Origin: Xanthomonas sp. F10
Lineage (GTDB): Bacteria; Pseudomonadota; Gammaproteobacteria; Xanthomonadales; Xanthomonadaceae
Direction of reading: 5' to 3'
Assembly (NCBI RefSeq): GCF_014206815.1
Contig: NZ_JACHNP010000001.1
Location: 2,012,456-2,076,455, forward strand
Length of the DNA: 64,000 nucleotides
This document shows, one piece after another, positions 1-7,691 of this stretch. The notes under the pieces are model-generated. The model made no database searches and was not told the DNA's origin. It saw nothing but the letters and a program-made list of their open reading frames with translations. Both the position numbers and the translations under genes were made by a program. The number at the start of each line of letters is the position of its first letter. Position 1 is the first letter of the stretch.

Positions 1-996
1 CACCGAAGCCCCCGACTCCCTGACGACCCGCCCCCACTTCGCCCGTTCGTCTTTGAGCAGGCTGGCAAACGCGGGCACGGTGCCGCCCAGGGATTCCTGG
101 ATCGCCCCCTGGTCGATCAGCGACTGCCGCAGCTGCGGCTGCTTGAGGGCGCGGTTGATCTCCTGGTTGAGCCTGGAGACCACGGGGTCGGGCGTGCCTG
201 CCGGCGCCACCACGCCGAAGATCACGGCCGCCTCGATGCCCTGGAAGCCCGATTCGGCCATGGTCGGAATGTTCGGAAGCGCCGCTGCCCTCATTGGGGA
301 CGCGACCGCCAGCGGCCGCAGCAGGCCGGCCTGGATCATCGGCAGCGCTGCGGTGATCGACGCGGCGAACATGTCCACCTGCCCGCTTGCCAGATCGGTC
401 ATGGCCGGCGCCGCGCCGCGGTACGGCACGTGCACCAGGTCAAGGCCAGCCTTGCCCTTCCAGAGCTCTCCGCACAGATGCGCCAAGGTGCCGTTGCCGG
501 ACGATGCGAAGGTCACGGCCTTGCGCTTGGCGGCGCCCGCCAGATCCGCGACGCTGCGGTAGGGTCCCTTGGCGGACACCACCAGCACCAGAGGCACCTT
601 GGCCATGAGCGTCACCGGCGTGAGATCGCGGGCGACGTCGAACGGCATCTTCTTGTAGAGCGCCTGGTTCACGGTCAGGTTGCTGGACTCGCCCATCGCC
701 AGGGTGTAGCCGTCAGGCGGGGACTTGGCCGCTTTGTCCAGGCCGATGTTTCCCCCGGCGCCCGGCACGTTGTCCACCACCACCGTCCAGCCCAGCGTGG
801 AGTTCAGGGCATTCGAGAGCAGCCGCGCCATCATGTCGGTACCACCGCCGGGCGGGGCCGGCACGACCAAGCGGATCGGCTTGGACGGGTACTCGGCCGC
901 CTGGGCTGCACCAGCAAGCCATGCCATGCCCGCGCCGGCGGTCCAGCGCAGCCATGCACGCCGGGAGGTGGAGACGTTGTGGGAAATCTCGGTCAT
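1..996 (-). CDS. Bug-family tripartite tricarboxylate transporter substrate-binding protein (3' end cut by window edge)
   Basis: Periplasmic solute-binding protein of the TctC/Bug family, which captures carboxylates or amino-acid-like ligands in the periplasm. Reading the minus strand from the ATG at 996 gives 332 codons open to the edge, close to the usual length of about 325 residues, so little is missing. The N-terminus has a twin-arginine stretch SRRAWLRW followed by a hydrophobic segment and an AQA-like cleavage site, suggesting Tat or Sec export. Family signatures visible are YPSKPIRLVVP, the glycine-rich PPGGGTD loop and VPGAGGNIG. It is the last gene of the opine-type operon (gap of about 20 nt after the RidA gene), so its ligand is probably the operon's substrate; this is inference. 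No TctA/TctB membrane partner is seen, which is common for Bug proteins. Confidence 0.9.
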   Translation of the reverse strand, partial: MTEISHNVSTSRRAWLRWTAGAGMAWLAGAAQAAEYPSKPIRLVVPAPPGGGTDMMARLLSNALNSTLGWTVVVDNVPGAGGNIGLDKAAKSPPDGYTLAMGESSNLTVNQALYKKMPFDVARDLTPVTLMAKVPLVLVVSAKGPYRSVADLAGAAKRKAVTFASSGNGTLAHLCGELWKGKAGLDLVHVPYRGAAPAMTDLASGQVDMFAASITAALPMIQAGLLRPLAVASPMRAAALPNIPTMAESGFQGIEAAVIFGVVAPAGTPDPVVSRLNQEINRALKQPQLRQSLIDQGAIQESLGGTVPAFASLLKDERAKWGRVVRESGASV

Positions 997-1016
997 GGGG
1001 AGGCCTCGTTTCAATC

Positions 1017-1394
1017 TTAGGGGTGGATGGGCGCCGATGTGGCGGCGATGGCGGAGATCTCGATCAACAGATGTGGGGAGGCGATGCGCCCCTCCACGGT
1101 GCAGCGTGCCGGGGCGGTGCCCGGGGCGATCCACCGCTCCCAAGCAGCATTCATCGCCGCGAAGTCATCCATGTTCCGCAGGTAGACCGTCACGGACAGA
1201 AGCGATTGCTTGTCCGAGCCCGCGTCCGCCAGACGGGCCTCGATGCGGTCCAGAACCTCCTGCATCTGCTCATCGAAGGACGTGGCGGGCGAGCCGCTGG
1301 CGGTCTGTCCGCTCAGGAACACGAGCGGGCCGAACACCACCGCTTTGCTCAAGCGCGGGTTGGTGTGGAGGCGATGGAGTGCGAAGGCGGTCAT
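1017..1394 (-). CDS. RidA/YjgF/YER057c/UK114 family protein
   Basis: About 125 residues, the normal size for this family of small trimeric enamine/imine deaminases that detoxify reactive 2-aminoacrylate-like intermediates. The N-terminal NPRLSKAVVFGPLVFLSGQ stretch and the C-terminal ARCTVEGRIASPHLLIEI segment, including the conserved arginine, match the family. I chose the ATG at 1394 because it aligns with family N-termini; an ATG at 1436 would add 14 residues and overlap the upstream oxidoreductase gene by 16 nt. It sits between an FAD oxidoreductase and a Bug protein. Oxidation of opines or secondary amino acids generates imines, so an imine deaminase fits here; the link is inference. Confidence 0.88.
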   Translation of the reverse strand: MTAFALHRLHTNPRLSKAVVFGPLVFLSGQTASGSPATSFDEQMQEVLDRIEARLADAGSDKQSLLSVTVYLRNMDDFAAMNAAWERWIAPGTAPARCTVEGRIASPHLLIEISAIAATSAPIHP

Positions 1395-1420
1395 CGGGTG
1401 AAGCGAATCAGCGTCCAGGG

Positions 1421-2806
1421 TCACGGCTGGCCGCATTGGTTGAAGTTGGCGATCACGGAGAGAGGAAGCGGCTTCAGGGGCGGACGAACCCGGTAGGCCC
1501 CCACTTCCTCGGGATGCAGGCCCAGGCGCTGGGCCATCAACTGCGTCACGGGCGTGCCGCACATGCGCCCCTGGCAAGGCCCCATGCCGCAGCGGCTCAT
1601 GAACTTGGTCTGGTTCGGCCCGGCGCAGCCGAGGTCGGCCATCTCCCGCACGGTGCCCGCGTTGACGCGCTCGCAGCGGCACACGACGGTGTCGTCGCCC
1701 GGCTCCTGCAGCCACTCGGGAGGCGGATAGAGCGCATCGAGAAGCGGGCGGATACCGGTGTGGCGCCGGAGATTGGCGACATGGATGGCCGCGCCCTGTT
1801 GCAGCTCTTGCAGCGCGATCCGGCCGAGCGCTCGTGCCGCTCCCAACGCGGCCAGAGCACCCCGCTCCGCGGCCGCCAGCGCGCCGGCGATGCTGGCGCC
1901 ATCACCAGCGACGAAGATGCCCGGCGCGGATGTCTGCCCATAGGGGTCGCACTCGACCTGCCAGGCCAACTGCTCGTTGCTCCAGCGGTGCGCGAGGCCC
2001 AGCAGCCGCGACAGCTGGTGGTTCGGCACGACGCCGTGATGCACCAGCAGCGTATCCACCGCCAGTTCCTTCGGCTTGCCGCGGTGCCGGAAGCGGACAC
2101 CGCGCACACGCTCGTCACCGATCGCCTGCAGGGCATCGCAGCCCCTGAGCCAGGGAACACGCGCGCTCCAGAGGCTGCCCATCATGGAAATGCCCTTGAG
2201 CAGGTCGCGGTGGGAACGTAGCGCCGACGGCAGGTGCGACAGCGCGCGGCGCGCGTTGCCCGGCTCCCCGGTCTCGATCAGGGCCACCACGTCGGCGCCT
2301 GCGCGAATCAGCTGCTGCGACACGAGAAGAAACAACGGTCCGCAGCCTGCAACGGCCACGCGTCCCGAGGGAACGACGGCATCGGCCTTGAGCGCGATCT
2401 GCGCGGCGCCCGCGGGCATTACGCCGGGCAAGGTCCATCCCGGGAACGGCGATGCGCGCTCCATCGCGCCCGTGGCCACGATGAGCTGTCTCGCGCGCAC
2501 CTGCCGGATGCTTCCTTCGACACGGAAGAACACCACCCACTGCGGCGACACATCGACCACGAACGCCCCGAAACAGGTGTCGGCTCCGCTGGCCTGCAAC
2601 CGATCGACCAACTCGCGCCCTGCCGCATAGTCGTTGCCCAGGATGTGCAGGGCCTGTGGCCCCGCCTCCTGCACGCGCCGATAGATCTGGCCACCGGCCT
2701 GCGCCTGTTCGTCGAGCAGTAGCACCTTGAGGCCGAGCGCTGCCCCCTTCGTCGCTGCGGCCATGCCGGCAGGCCCGGCGCCGATCACCACGAGGTCGTA
2801 GTCCAT
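1421..2806 (-). CDS. FAD-dependent oxidoreductase, opine/D-hydroxyproline oxidase alpha-subunit type
   Basis: Resembles the alpha subunits of octopine/nopaline oxidases and related heterotrimeric dehydrogenases (OoxA, HcnB, LhpF-like). It starts with a dinucleotide-binding fold, VVIGAGPAGMAAA, at residues 6-18. A second Rossmann motif (VAVAGCGPLF) lies in the middle and a GIFVAGDGA FAD motif further on. The C-terminal third carries a BFD-like cysteine cluster (VVCRCERV and later MGPCQGRMCG), a probable [2Fe-2S] site. The protein is 461 residues, normal for the family. Its ATG overlaps the stop codon of the small ferredoxin-like gene (TGATG), showing translational coupling. Function as the electron-accepting subunit of an amine oxidase complex is inferred from family and neighbours; the exact opine cannot be told. 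Confidence 0.85.
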   Translation of the reverse strand: MDYDLVVIGAGPAGMAAATKGAALGLKVLLLDEQAQAGGQIYRRVQEAGPQALHILGNDYAAGRELVDRLQASGADTCFGAFVVDVSPQWVVFFRVEGSIRQVRARQLIVATGAMERASPFPGWTLPGVMPAGAAQIALKADAVVPSGRVAVAGCGPLFLLVSQQLIRAGADVVALIETGEPGNARRALSHLPSALRSHRDLLKGISMMGSLWSARVPWLRGCDALQAIGDERVRGVRFRHRGKPKELAVDTLLVHHGVVPNHQLSRLLGLAHRWSNEQLAWQVECDPYGQTSAPGIFVAGDGASIAGALAAAERGALAALGAARALGRIALQELQQGAAIHVANLRRHTGIRPLLDALYPPPEWLQEPGDDTVVCRCERVNAGTVREMADLGCAGPNQTKFMSRCGMGPCQGRMCGTPVTQLMAQRLGLHPEEVGAYRVRPPLKPLPLSVIANFNQCGQP

Positions 2807-3108
2807 CACGCTCCTCCGATGGGGGCGGCGCCCCCTTGCGACAGGCACACGCGCATACCCGCTTCTGCCCTGACCAGGCAGGCCTGCACGTTGCTCTGCC
2901 CATCCAGATGCACCAGGCACTCGAAGCACACGCCCATGAGGCAGAAAGGAGCACAGGGCTCTGCCCGGTGGTTGCGGCGCGTGGCGGCATAGCCTGCTTC
3001 CAGCAGCGCGATCGCGAGCGTCCTCCCCTTCGCGACACGGACGGTGGCGCCGTCCACCTGGATCTCCACGAGGTCGACAGGCGGTGCGCCATCCAGTGGC
3101 TTAAACAT
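2806..3108 (-). CDS. Small (2Fe-2S)-binding protein, opine oxidase gamma-subunit type
   Basis: A 100-residue ferredoxin-like protein. Four cysteines in the sequence APFCLMGVCFECLVHLDG and later VQACLV match the [2Fe-2S] pattern of the small subunit of octopine oxidase and LhpE-type dehydrogenases. The ATG at 3108 has a textbook AAGGAGGTT ribosome-binding site just upstream. It overlaps the end of the preceding FAD gene by 8 nt and the next gene's start by one nt, so the three subunits are co-translated. It most likely shuttles electrons between the two flavin subunits. Confidence 0.87.
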   Translation of the reverse strand: MFKPLDGAPPVDLVEIQVDGATVRVAKGRTLAIALLEAGYAATRRNHRAEPCAPFCLMGVCFECLVHLDGQSNVQACLVRAEAGMRVCLSQGGAAPIGGA

Positions 3109-4273
3109 GGAACCTCCTTGCGGTGAAACCGCCGATACCGTCCGGCCGCTCGCCGGTGGCGATCCACTCGGCAATCGGCCCCGCGTGCTGCGGTGCCAAG
3201 GTGATGCCGCTGTGGCACGTCACCAGGAACGCACCGGGGTGCTGCAGCGACTCGTCGTAGATCGGAAGGCCGTCCGGGCTCATCACGCGCAGGGCGCCCC
3301 ACCCGCGAACCATGCTGAGCCCGGCCAGCGTCGGGAAGCTCTGCACCGCTCGTTGCGCGATCCGTGCGAACACGTCCCAGCTCGTGCCCGTATCGAGCCC
3401 CACGTCCTCCTTCGAGTCACCGATCTGGACCGTTCCATCGAAGGTCTGCCGGACATGGAGCGTCGGGTAGCGCAGGAACGGCTCGGCGCGCTCGGTGATG
3501 AGCAACTGTCCGCGGATGGGGTGCAGCGGCGCGTCCAGGCCCAGGCGGGAAGCCAGTGCGGTACTGCCCAGGCCGGCGGCCAGGACCACCTTGTCCGCGT
3601 CGATCGTCCCGGTCGCGGTGCGCGCGGTGAAGCCGCCCTGTGGCCGCGCGCTGAGCGACTGCACCACCGTGTGGGGGCACAGCACGCCACCGCATCCGCT
3701 GAACGCCGTGAACAGCGCCCGGAGCAGCTTCAGCGGGCTGACGTGGCCGTCCAGTGGGCAATACGTCGAGCCGGCGATCTGCGCGCTGGCATGCGGCATG
3801 CGGGCCTGCGTCTCGTGCCCGGACAGCGCCTCGAACGCGAACTTTGCTCCCAGCCTCTGCTGCATGCCCGTGAGCATGCCGACGCGCGCCTCGTACTCCT
3901 GCGCGCTGGTACAGATCACGAAACCGCCCGGCTGGTACAGCTCGACATCGACCCCGCCGGCCTGGCGCAGCTCCGCGGCGAAACCCGGCCACATGCCGGC
4001 CGCATCGATCGACCAGTGGGCGTAGTCGTCGCACTTGGCCCCCTTGCCCTGGACCCAGGCCAGGCCGAAGTTGCCCCGGGACGCCTTGAATGCGATGTCA
4101 CCTTCGTCGGCCACGCAGACCGAGAGGCCACGCTGCGCCAGACCGTAGGCCACGCTCATGCCCACGGCGCCCGCACCGACGACCAGCACATCGAAGCGGT
4201 GCTTGGCCGGACGCCGCGCACGCGACTGCTCGCCACCCGCCGGCAGCGTGATGGGGTGTTGCACAGCGGACAT
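3101..4273 (-). CDS. FAD-dependent oxidoreductase, DAO family (opine oxidase beta-subunit type)
   Basis: A D-amino-acid-oxidase-fold enzyme of 390 residues. The FAD-binding motif VLVVGAGAVGMSVAYGLA is near residue 30, and the C-terminal VTCHSGITLAPQHAG segment is typical of DAO-family proteins that oxidise the C-N bond of secondary amino acids. It is followed within 8 nt by the ferredoxin-like subunit and then the alpha-type subunit, the order seen in heterotrimeric opine or hydroxyproline oxidases. The start is ambiguous: GTG at 4276 is directly followed by ATG at 4273, which overlaps the upstream stop codon; I report the ATG. It is probably the catalytic subunit acting on an opine or a secondary or D-amino acid. 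Confidence 0.86.
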   Translation of the reverse strand: MSAVQHPITLPAGGEQSRARRPAKHRFDVLVVGAGAVGMSVAYGLAQRGLSVCVADEGDIAFKASRGNFGLAWVQGKGAKCDDYAHWSIDAAGMWPGFAAELRQAGGVDVELYQPGGFVICTSAQEYEARVGMLTGMQQRLGAKFAFEALSGHETQARMPHASAQIAGSTYCPLDGHVSPLKLLRALFTAFSGCGGVLCPHTVVQSLSARPQGGFTARTATGTIDADKVVLAAGLGSTALASRLGLDAPLHPIRGQLLITERAEPFLRYPTLHVRQTFDGTVQIGDSKEDVGLDTGTSWDVFARIAQRAVQSFPTLAGLSMVRGWGALRVMSPDGLPIYDESLQHPGAFLVTCHSGITLAPQHAGPIAEWIATGERPDGIGGFTARRFHV

Positions 4274-5649
4274 CACTTCGTCCAGTCAGTTCCGAGTGCT
4301 CGGTCCAACGGCGCTGTCTCGCCCTGCTCGAACTGCTGCAGCGCCTGCAGGAACTCTTCCTGCCGCCGCGGGCCCAGCGTGTGTGCGGTCACCTGCCGGA
4401 ACTTCGCCACGAGCTCGGGCCGGTGCATCGGGTGTGCCGGATCGCCACGCGGGTCCACCACGGGGGATACGATGCGTTCGCCCGTCCGCAGGGTGACCGT
4501 GAGCCGCGATGGCGAGCGCTCGGGAAACAGCGATTCGAGTTCCGGGTCGGCTTGCACGACGACGGTACGTGCGAGCCGGACAATCCTGGGATCGCTCAAC
4601 ATCGGCTGGGTCAAAGGAAGCAGCGCGCCCTCTCCACCGATCGCCGCCGCCGCGAGACAGAACGGAACACTGTACTGCGCGTCGGTGAGTGAGGTGGGCG
4701 CGGGCCGGTTCGCGAGGTTGAACGTGGCCCGGTAGGTCGCGACCTCCATGCCGTCGATTTCTTCGGCGCAAAAGCCATGCTCGCGCTGCAACAGCAGAAG
4801 GGCATCGAGCGCGCCATGGATGTGGCGGCAGCACCCGAAGGGCTTGAAGTAGGTGCCTTCGATCAGCGGTGCAGGGCCGAAGTCGGCCAGGGCCACATCG
4901 CCGCTGAACAGCGTCGGGATGTCGAAGATGTCGATGGGACCGGTCGTTCCGGCCGCGGCCATCTCCAGCGCGGCCAGGCCCGCGAGGCATCCGTAAGGGA
5001 TGCCCTCTTTCACGTCGGAGCCGGCCAGGCCTGCGAGGGCCGGCAGCGCGGGCGATGCCTGTGCGGCGATGGCAAGTGCGTGGGCCACACATTCCAGCGA
5101 GGTTCCCTGCAGATAGCCGAGCGCCGCGATGACGCCGTACGCCGACCATGCGCCGGAGGGGGCATACGACAGCCGCGCCATGGCGACACGCAGCGCGACC
5201 TCGTAGCCCGCGACGACCGCGCCGAGGATCTCATCGGCGGACAGGGCCGGCCGCAGCGCGAGCATCGCCAAGGCGGCCGGAACGACCGCCGCACCGGGAT
5301 GGCCACGTGCGCGCCGGTAGCCGTCGTCGAGGTCCAGCGCGGCGGTGGCCGCGCTGTTGGCCAGCAATGCGGCACCCAGCGTGCCACTGCCACCCGAGAA
5401 CCAGATCGGCACCGCACCTCGCCCGAGCAGGCGCCTGGCACCCTCACGGGTGGCGACCACACCCGGGACATCCATGGCGGCGCCGGCAGAACCCAGCGCA
5501 TCAAGAACGCATTTCAGGGCGACCTCCCGCGTCGCAGGCAGCAGTTGCCGCTCCCGAGCACCGACGATGAAAGAAGCCAGCGCATGCGCAGCACCGCCAT
5601 CCGTGCCGTCCGGTGCCTGAACTCTCCTGAACATATAACTCTCTGGCAT
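4273..5649 (-). CDS. MmgE/PrpD family protein
   Basis: About 458 residues with the hallmarks of the MmgE/PrpD (2-methylcitrate dehydratase, iminodisuccinate epimerase, cis-aconitate decarboxylase) fold. These include an N-terminal all-helical domain with the ALDLDDGYRRARGHPGA-type motif and a HIHGALDALL segment in the middle. The ATG at 5649 has an AGAGGAT ribosome-binding site; an upstream in-frame ATG at 5694 is less likely. It is the first gene of the minus-strand operon and overlaps the DAO gene at its stop. Members of this family act on carboxylates, so it may process the carboxylic product or its isomer in this pathway; the substrate is unknown. Confidence 0.85.
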   Translation of the reverse strand: MPESYMFRRVQAPDGTDGGAAHALASFIVGARERQLLPATREVALKCVLDALGSAGAAMDVPGVVATREGARRLLGRGAVPIWFSGGSGTLGAALLANSAATAALDLDDGYRRARGHPGAAVVPAALAMLALRPALSADEILGAVVAGYEVALRVAMARLSYAPSGAWSAYGVIAALGYLQGTSLECVAHALAIAAQASPALPALAGLAGSDVKEGIPYGCLAGLAALEMAAAGTTGPIDIFDIPTLFSGDVALADFGPAPLIEGTYFKPFGCCRHIHGALDALLLLQREHGFCAEEIDGMEVATYRATFNLANRPAPTSLTDAQYSVPFCLAAAAIGGEGALLPLTQPMLSDPRIVRLARTVVVQADPELESLFPERSPSRLTVTLRTGERIVSPVVDPRGDPAHPMHRPELVAKFRQVTAHTLGPRRQEEFLQALQQFEQGETAPLDRALGTDWTK

Positions 5650-5784
5650 ATTCCGATCCTCTGGAGTAACGCAGCACCGACACCGCTGCGGCACAGGAAT
5701 TTTTGTTGGATGTTCTGATCGTATGGAGAACCCCTCGTCTCGACTATTGCCATGTCGGGGGCTGCAAATGCCGAAAGGTTATGT
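5650..5784. promoter_or_regulatory. Divergent promoter region between the opine-type operon and its LysR regulator
   Basis: A 135-nt divergent gap, the usual place for LysR control. It contains an imperfect direct repeat, GATCCTCTGGAGTAAC at 5655-5670 and GATCGTATGGAGAACC at 5717-5732, spaced by 62 nt. The first copy overlaps the ribosome-binding region of the minus-strand gene. Whether these are regulator sites is inference. I could not assign convincing -35/-10 boxes. Confidence 0.5.
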
Positions 5785-6681
5785 ATGAAGACCGACCTCA
5801 ACTTGAGGCACATCGAAGCCTTCCGCGCGGTGATGCTCGCGGGCAGCGTCGTCGGCGCGGCGGAACTGTTGAGCGTCACCCAGCCCGCGGTGAGCCGCAC
5901 GATCGCCCAGATGGAGCTGCGACTGGGCTATCCGCTGTACCAGCGCAAGGGACGCCGTCTCGTGCCGACCTCGGAAGCGCAGGCGCTCTTTCGCGAAGTC
6001 GAGCAGGTGTTCGGCGGCATCGAGCGCATTGCGCAGGTCGCCCAAGACCTGCGGCACCACCGCGCGGGCGCATTGCGCATCGCCGTGTTGCCCGCCCTCG
6101 CACAGTGGGTCGTTCCGGATGCGCTCGCACGGTTCATGCAAGAGCGGCCCCAGGTGAGGACGTTCGCGCAGACGCTCCCGTCGCGGCAGATCGCCGAGTT
6201 GGTCTCCACACGCCAGTTCGATGCGGGTGTGATCGAGCTGCCGCTCTCGCATGCGGGCATGGAGGTGCGGGCCCTGCCCTCCGCGGCGCTCGTAGCCATC
6301 GTCCCCCGAGGGCATCGCCTGGCGGTCTCCAAGCAGATCGCGCTGCGCGAGCTGGCCTCCGAACGCCTGATCCTGCCCTCGCCGCACAGCTACGTGCGCT
6401 ACCAGATCGATGACGCCTTCAATCAGGGGGCCATCGCTGCGCAGGTGGTCGCTGAAACACCCACCTCTTCCATTGCGTGCGCGCTGGCCGCTGCTGGCGC
6501 CGGAATTGCGCTGGTGTCGCGCTGGGTGCCTGCGCCGATGGACGATCCCCGCTACGTGGCCGTTGCCCTGCGCGAGCCGATCCGGTCCCAGTATGGGCTC
6601 ATCACGCCTTCGGGCGTACCGGAAAACGCGCTGGTGGACGAGTTCGCGGACCTGCTCAGCCAGCGCATGGAGCAAGGCTGA
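5785..6681 (+). CDS. LysR-family transcriptional regulator
   Basis: A 298-residue LysR-type regulator. The N-terminal winged helix is clear: LRHIEAFRAVMLAGSVVGAA, then LLSVTQPAVSRTIAQME as the recognition helix, followed by a LysR substrate-binding domain. The start at 5785 has a GAAAGG ribosome-binding site and gives the normal N-terminus; the open frame extends upstream without family similarity. It is divergent from the MmgE/PrpD-FAD operon and is the obvious candidate regulator for it and for the dehydrogenase operon downstream. An opine is a plausible co-inducer, by analogy with OccR and NocR; this is inference. Confidence 0.9.
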   Translation: MKTDLNLRHIEAFRAVMLAGSVVGAAELLSVTQPAVSRTIAQMELRLGYPLYQRKGRRLVPTSEAQALFREVEQVFGGIERIAQVAQDLRHHRAGALRIAVLPALAQWVVPDALARFMQERPQVRTFAQTLPSRQIAELVSTRQFDAGVIELPLSHAGMEVRALPSAALVAIVPRGHRLAVSKQIALRELASERLILPSPHSYVRYQIDDAFNQGAIAAQVVAETPTSSIACALAAAGAGIALVSRWVPAPMDDPRYVAVALREPIRSQYGLITPSGVPENALVDEFADLLSQRMEQG

Positions 6682-6728
6682 GCGTCCGCTGCGGCATGGC
6701 TGTGCCAAAGATTGAGCCGCTCGCGCGT

Positions 6729-7691
6729 TCACTCGGCCGGGTTCCCCGCTGTCGGAACGCGCCGCGCACGCCGCGCCCTGGCCTGTTCATGCACTGTCAT
6801 GCCGACGTTGGCACCGACGATGGCGGCGATCCCGAGCCATTCGACGGCTCTGGGCATCTCACCCCAAACGATGAATCCCACCAGGATCGCGCCCACCAGC
6901 GTGGCGTATTCGTAGGGCGCGAGCACCGAGGCCGGCGCCAGCCGGTAGGCCATGGTGAGCAGCAGTTGAGCCGTCCCGCCAAGCACTCCCACGGACACCA
7001 GTCGCGCCGCATCGGGGGCGTCGGGAACCACCCACTGCAGTGGCAGCGTTGCAGCGCCCACCACCGTGCCAAAGAGCGTGAAGTAGAAGGCGATCGCGAG
7101 CGCCGATTCCGATGCCGCCATCTGCCGGATGGCCACCAATGCCACCGCGGTCGCAACGGCGGCCATCACGCCGAGAACCTTGCCCAACGGCAGTCCCGCC
7201 TCCAGGTCCGGCTGGACCACCATCCACATCCCCATGAATCCGATCACCACAGCGGCCCACCTGCCTGGCGAGACCTGCTCACCGAGCAAGACGATCGACA
7301 GCAGCGTGATGAACAGAGGCGCCGAGTACGTGAGCGCGGTAGCGGTGGACAGCGGCAACAGCGAGACCGCACCGAAGCTCAGGAACAGGGATGCCACGCC
7401 CGCGACCGAACGGCGCAGATGGGCGAGCGGCCGGGATGTTCGCAGCGTGCTCCACTGGCGCCTGGCGTGCAGTACAACGATGATCGGCAGCAGGGCGAAG
7501 CCGCTGCGTGCGAAGACGATTTCCCCGACGGGATAGCGGCTGCCGAGCGACTTGATAAGCGCGAACATGCACGCCAGCACCAGTGCGGAGGCGAGCTTGT
7601 ACGCGATGGCACGCAACGTCGCCCGCCTCGGGCCATCCGGGCGCACAGCAGGCGCTGACGATCCCGGAGACACGGCACGCCTCGCGCTCAA
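6729..7691 (-). CDS. EamA/DMT-superfamily transporter
   Basis: A 320-residue inner-membrane protein with about ten hydrophobic segments and the internal duplication of EamA (drug/metabolite) transporters; GEIVFARSGFALLPIIVV in the first half is typical. The likely start is a TTG at 7691 that overlaps the stop codon of the dehydrogenase gene upstream, indicating translational coupling. Paired with an opine-dehydrogenase-like gene it could export the reduced conjugate or take it up; direction and substrate are inference. It converges with the LysR gene, with a 47-nt gap. Confidence 0.85.
   Translation of the reverse strand: MSARRAVSPGSSAPAVRPDGPRRATLRAIAYKLASALVLACMFALIKSLGSRYPVGEIVFARSGFALLPIIVVLHARRQWSTLRTSRPLAHLRRSVAGVASLFLSFGAVSLLPLSTATALTYSAPLFITLLSIVLLGEQVSPGRWAAVVIGFMGMWMVVQPDLEAGLPLGKVLGVMAAVATAVALVAIRQMAASESALAIAFYFTLFGTVVGAATLPLQWVVPDAPDAARLVSVGVLGGTAQLLLTMAYRLAPASVLAPYEYATLVGAILVGFIVWGEMPRAVEWLGIAAIVGANVGMTVHEQARARRARRVPTAGNPAE

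Noticed and set aside
725-2221. Open frame of 498 codons on the plus strand
   Set aside because: Antisense to the Bug, RidA and FAD oxidoreductase genes. The Bug gene fits the minus strand with full family signatures, although its frame runs off the window.
3044-4735. Open frame of 563 codons on the plus strand
   Set aside because: It lies antisense to the DAO-family and MmgE/PrpD genes, whose motifs and overlapping starts are clear. Long antisense frames are expected at this GC content.
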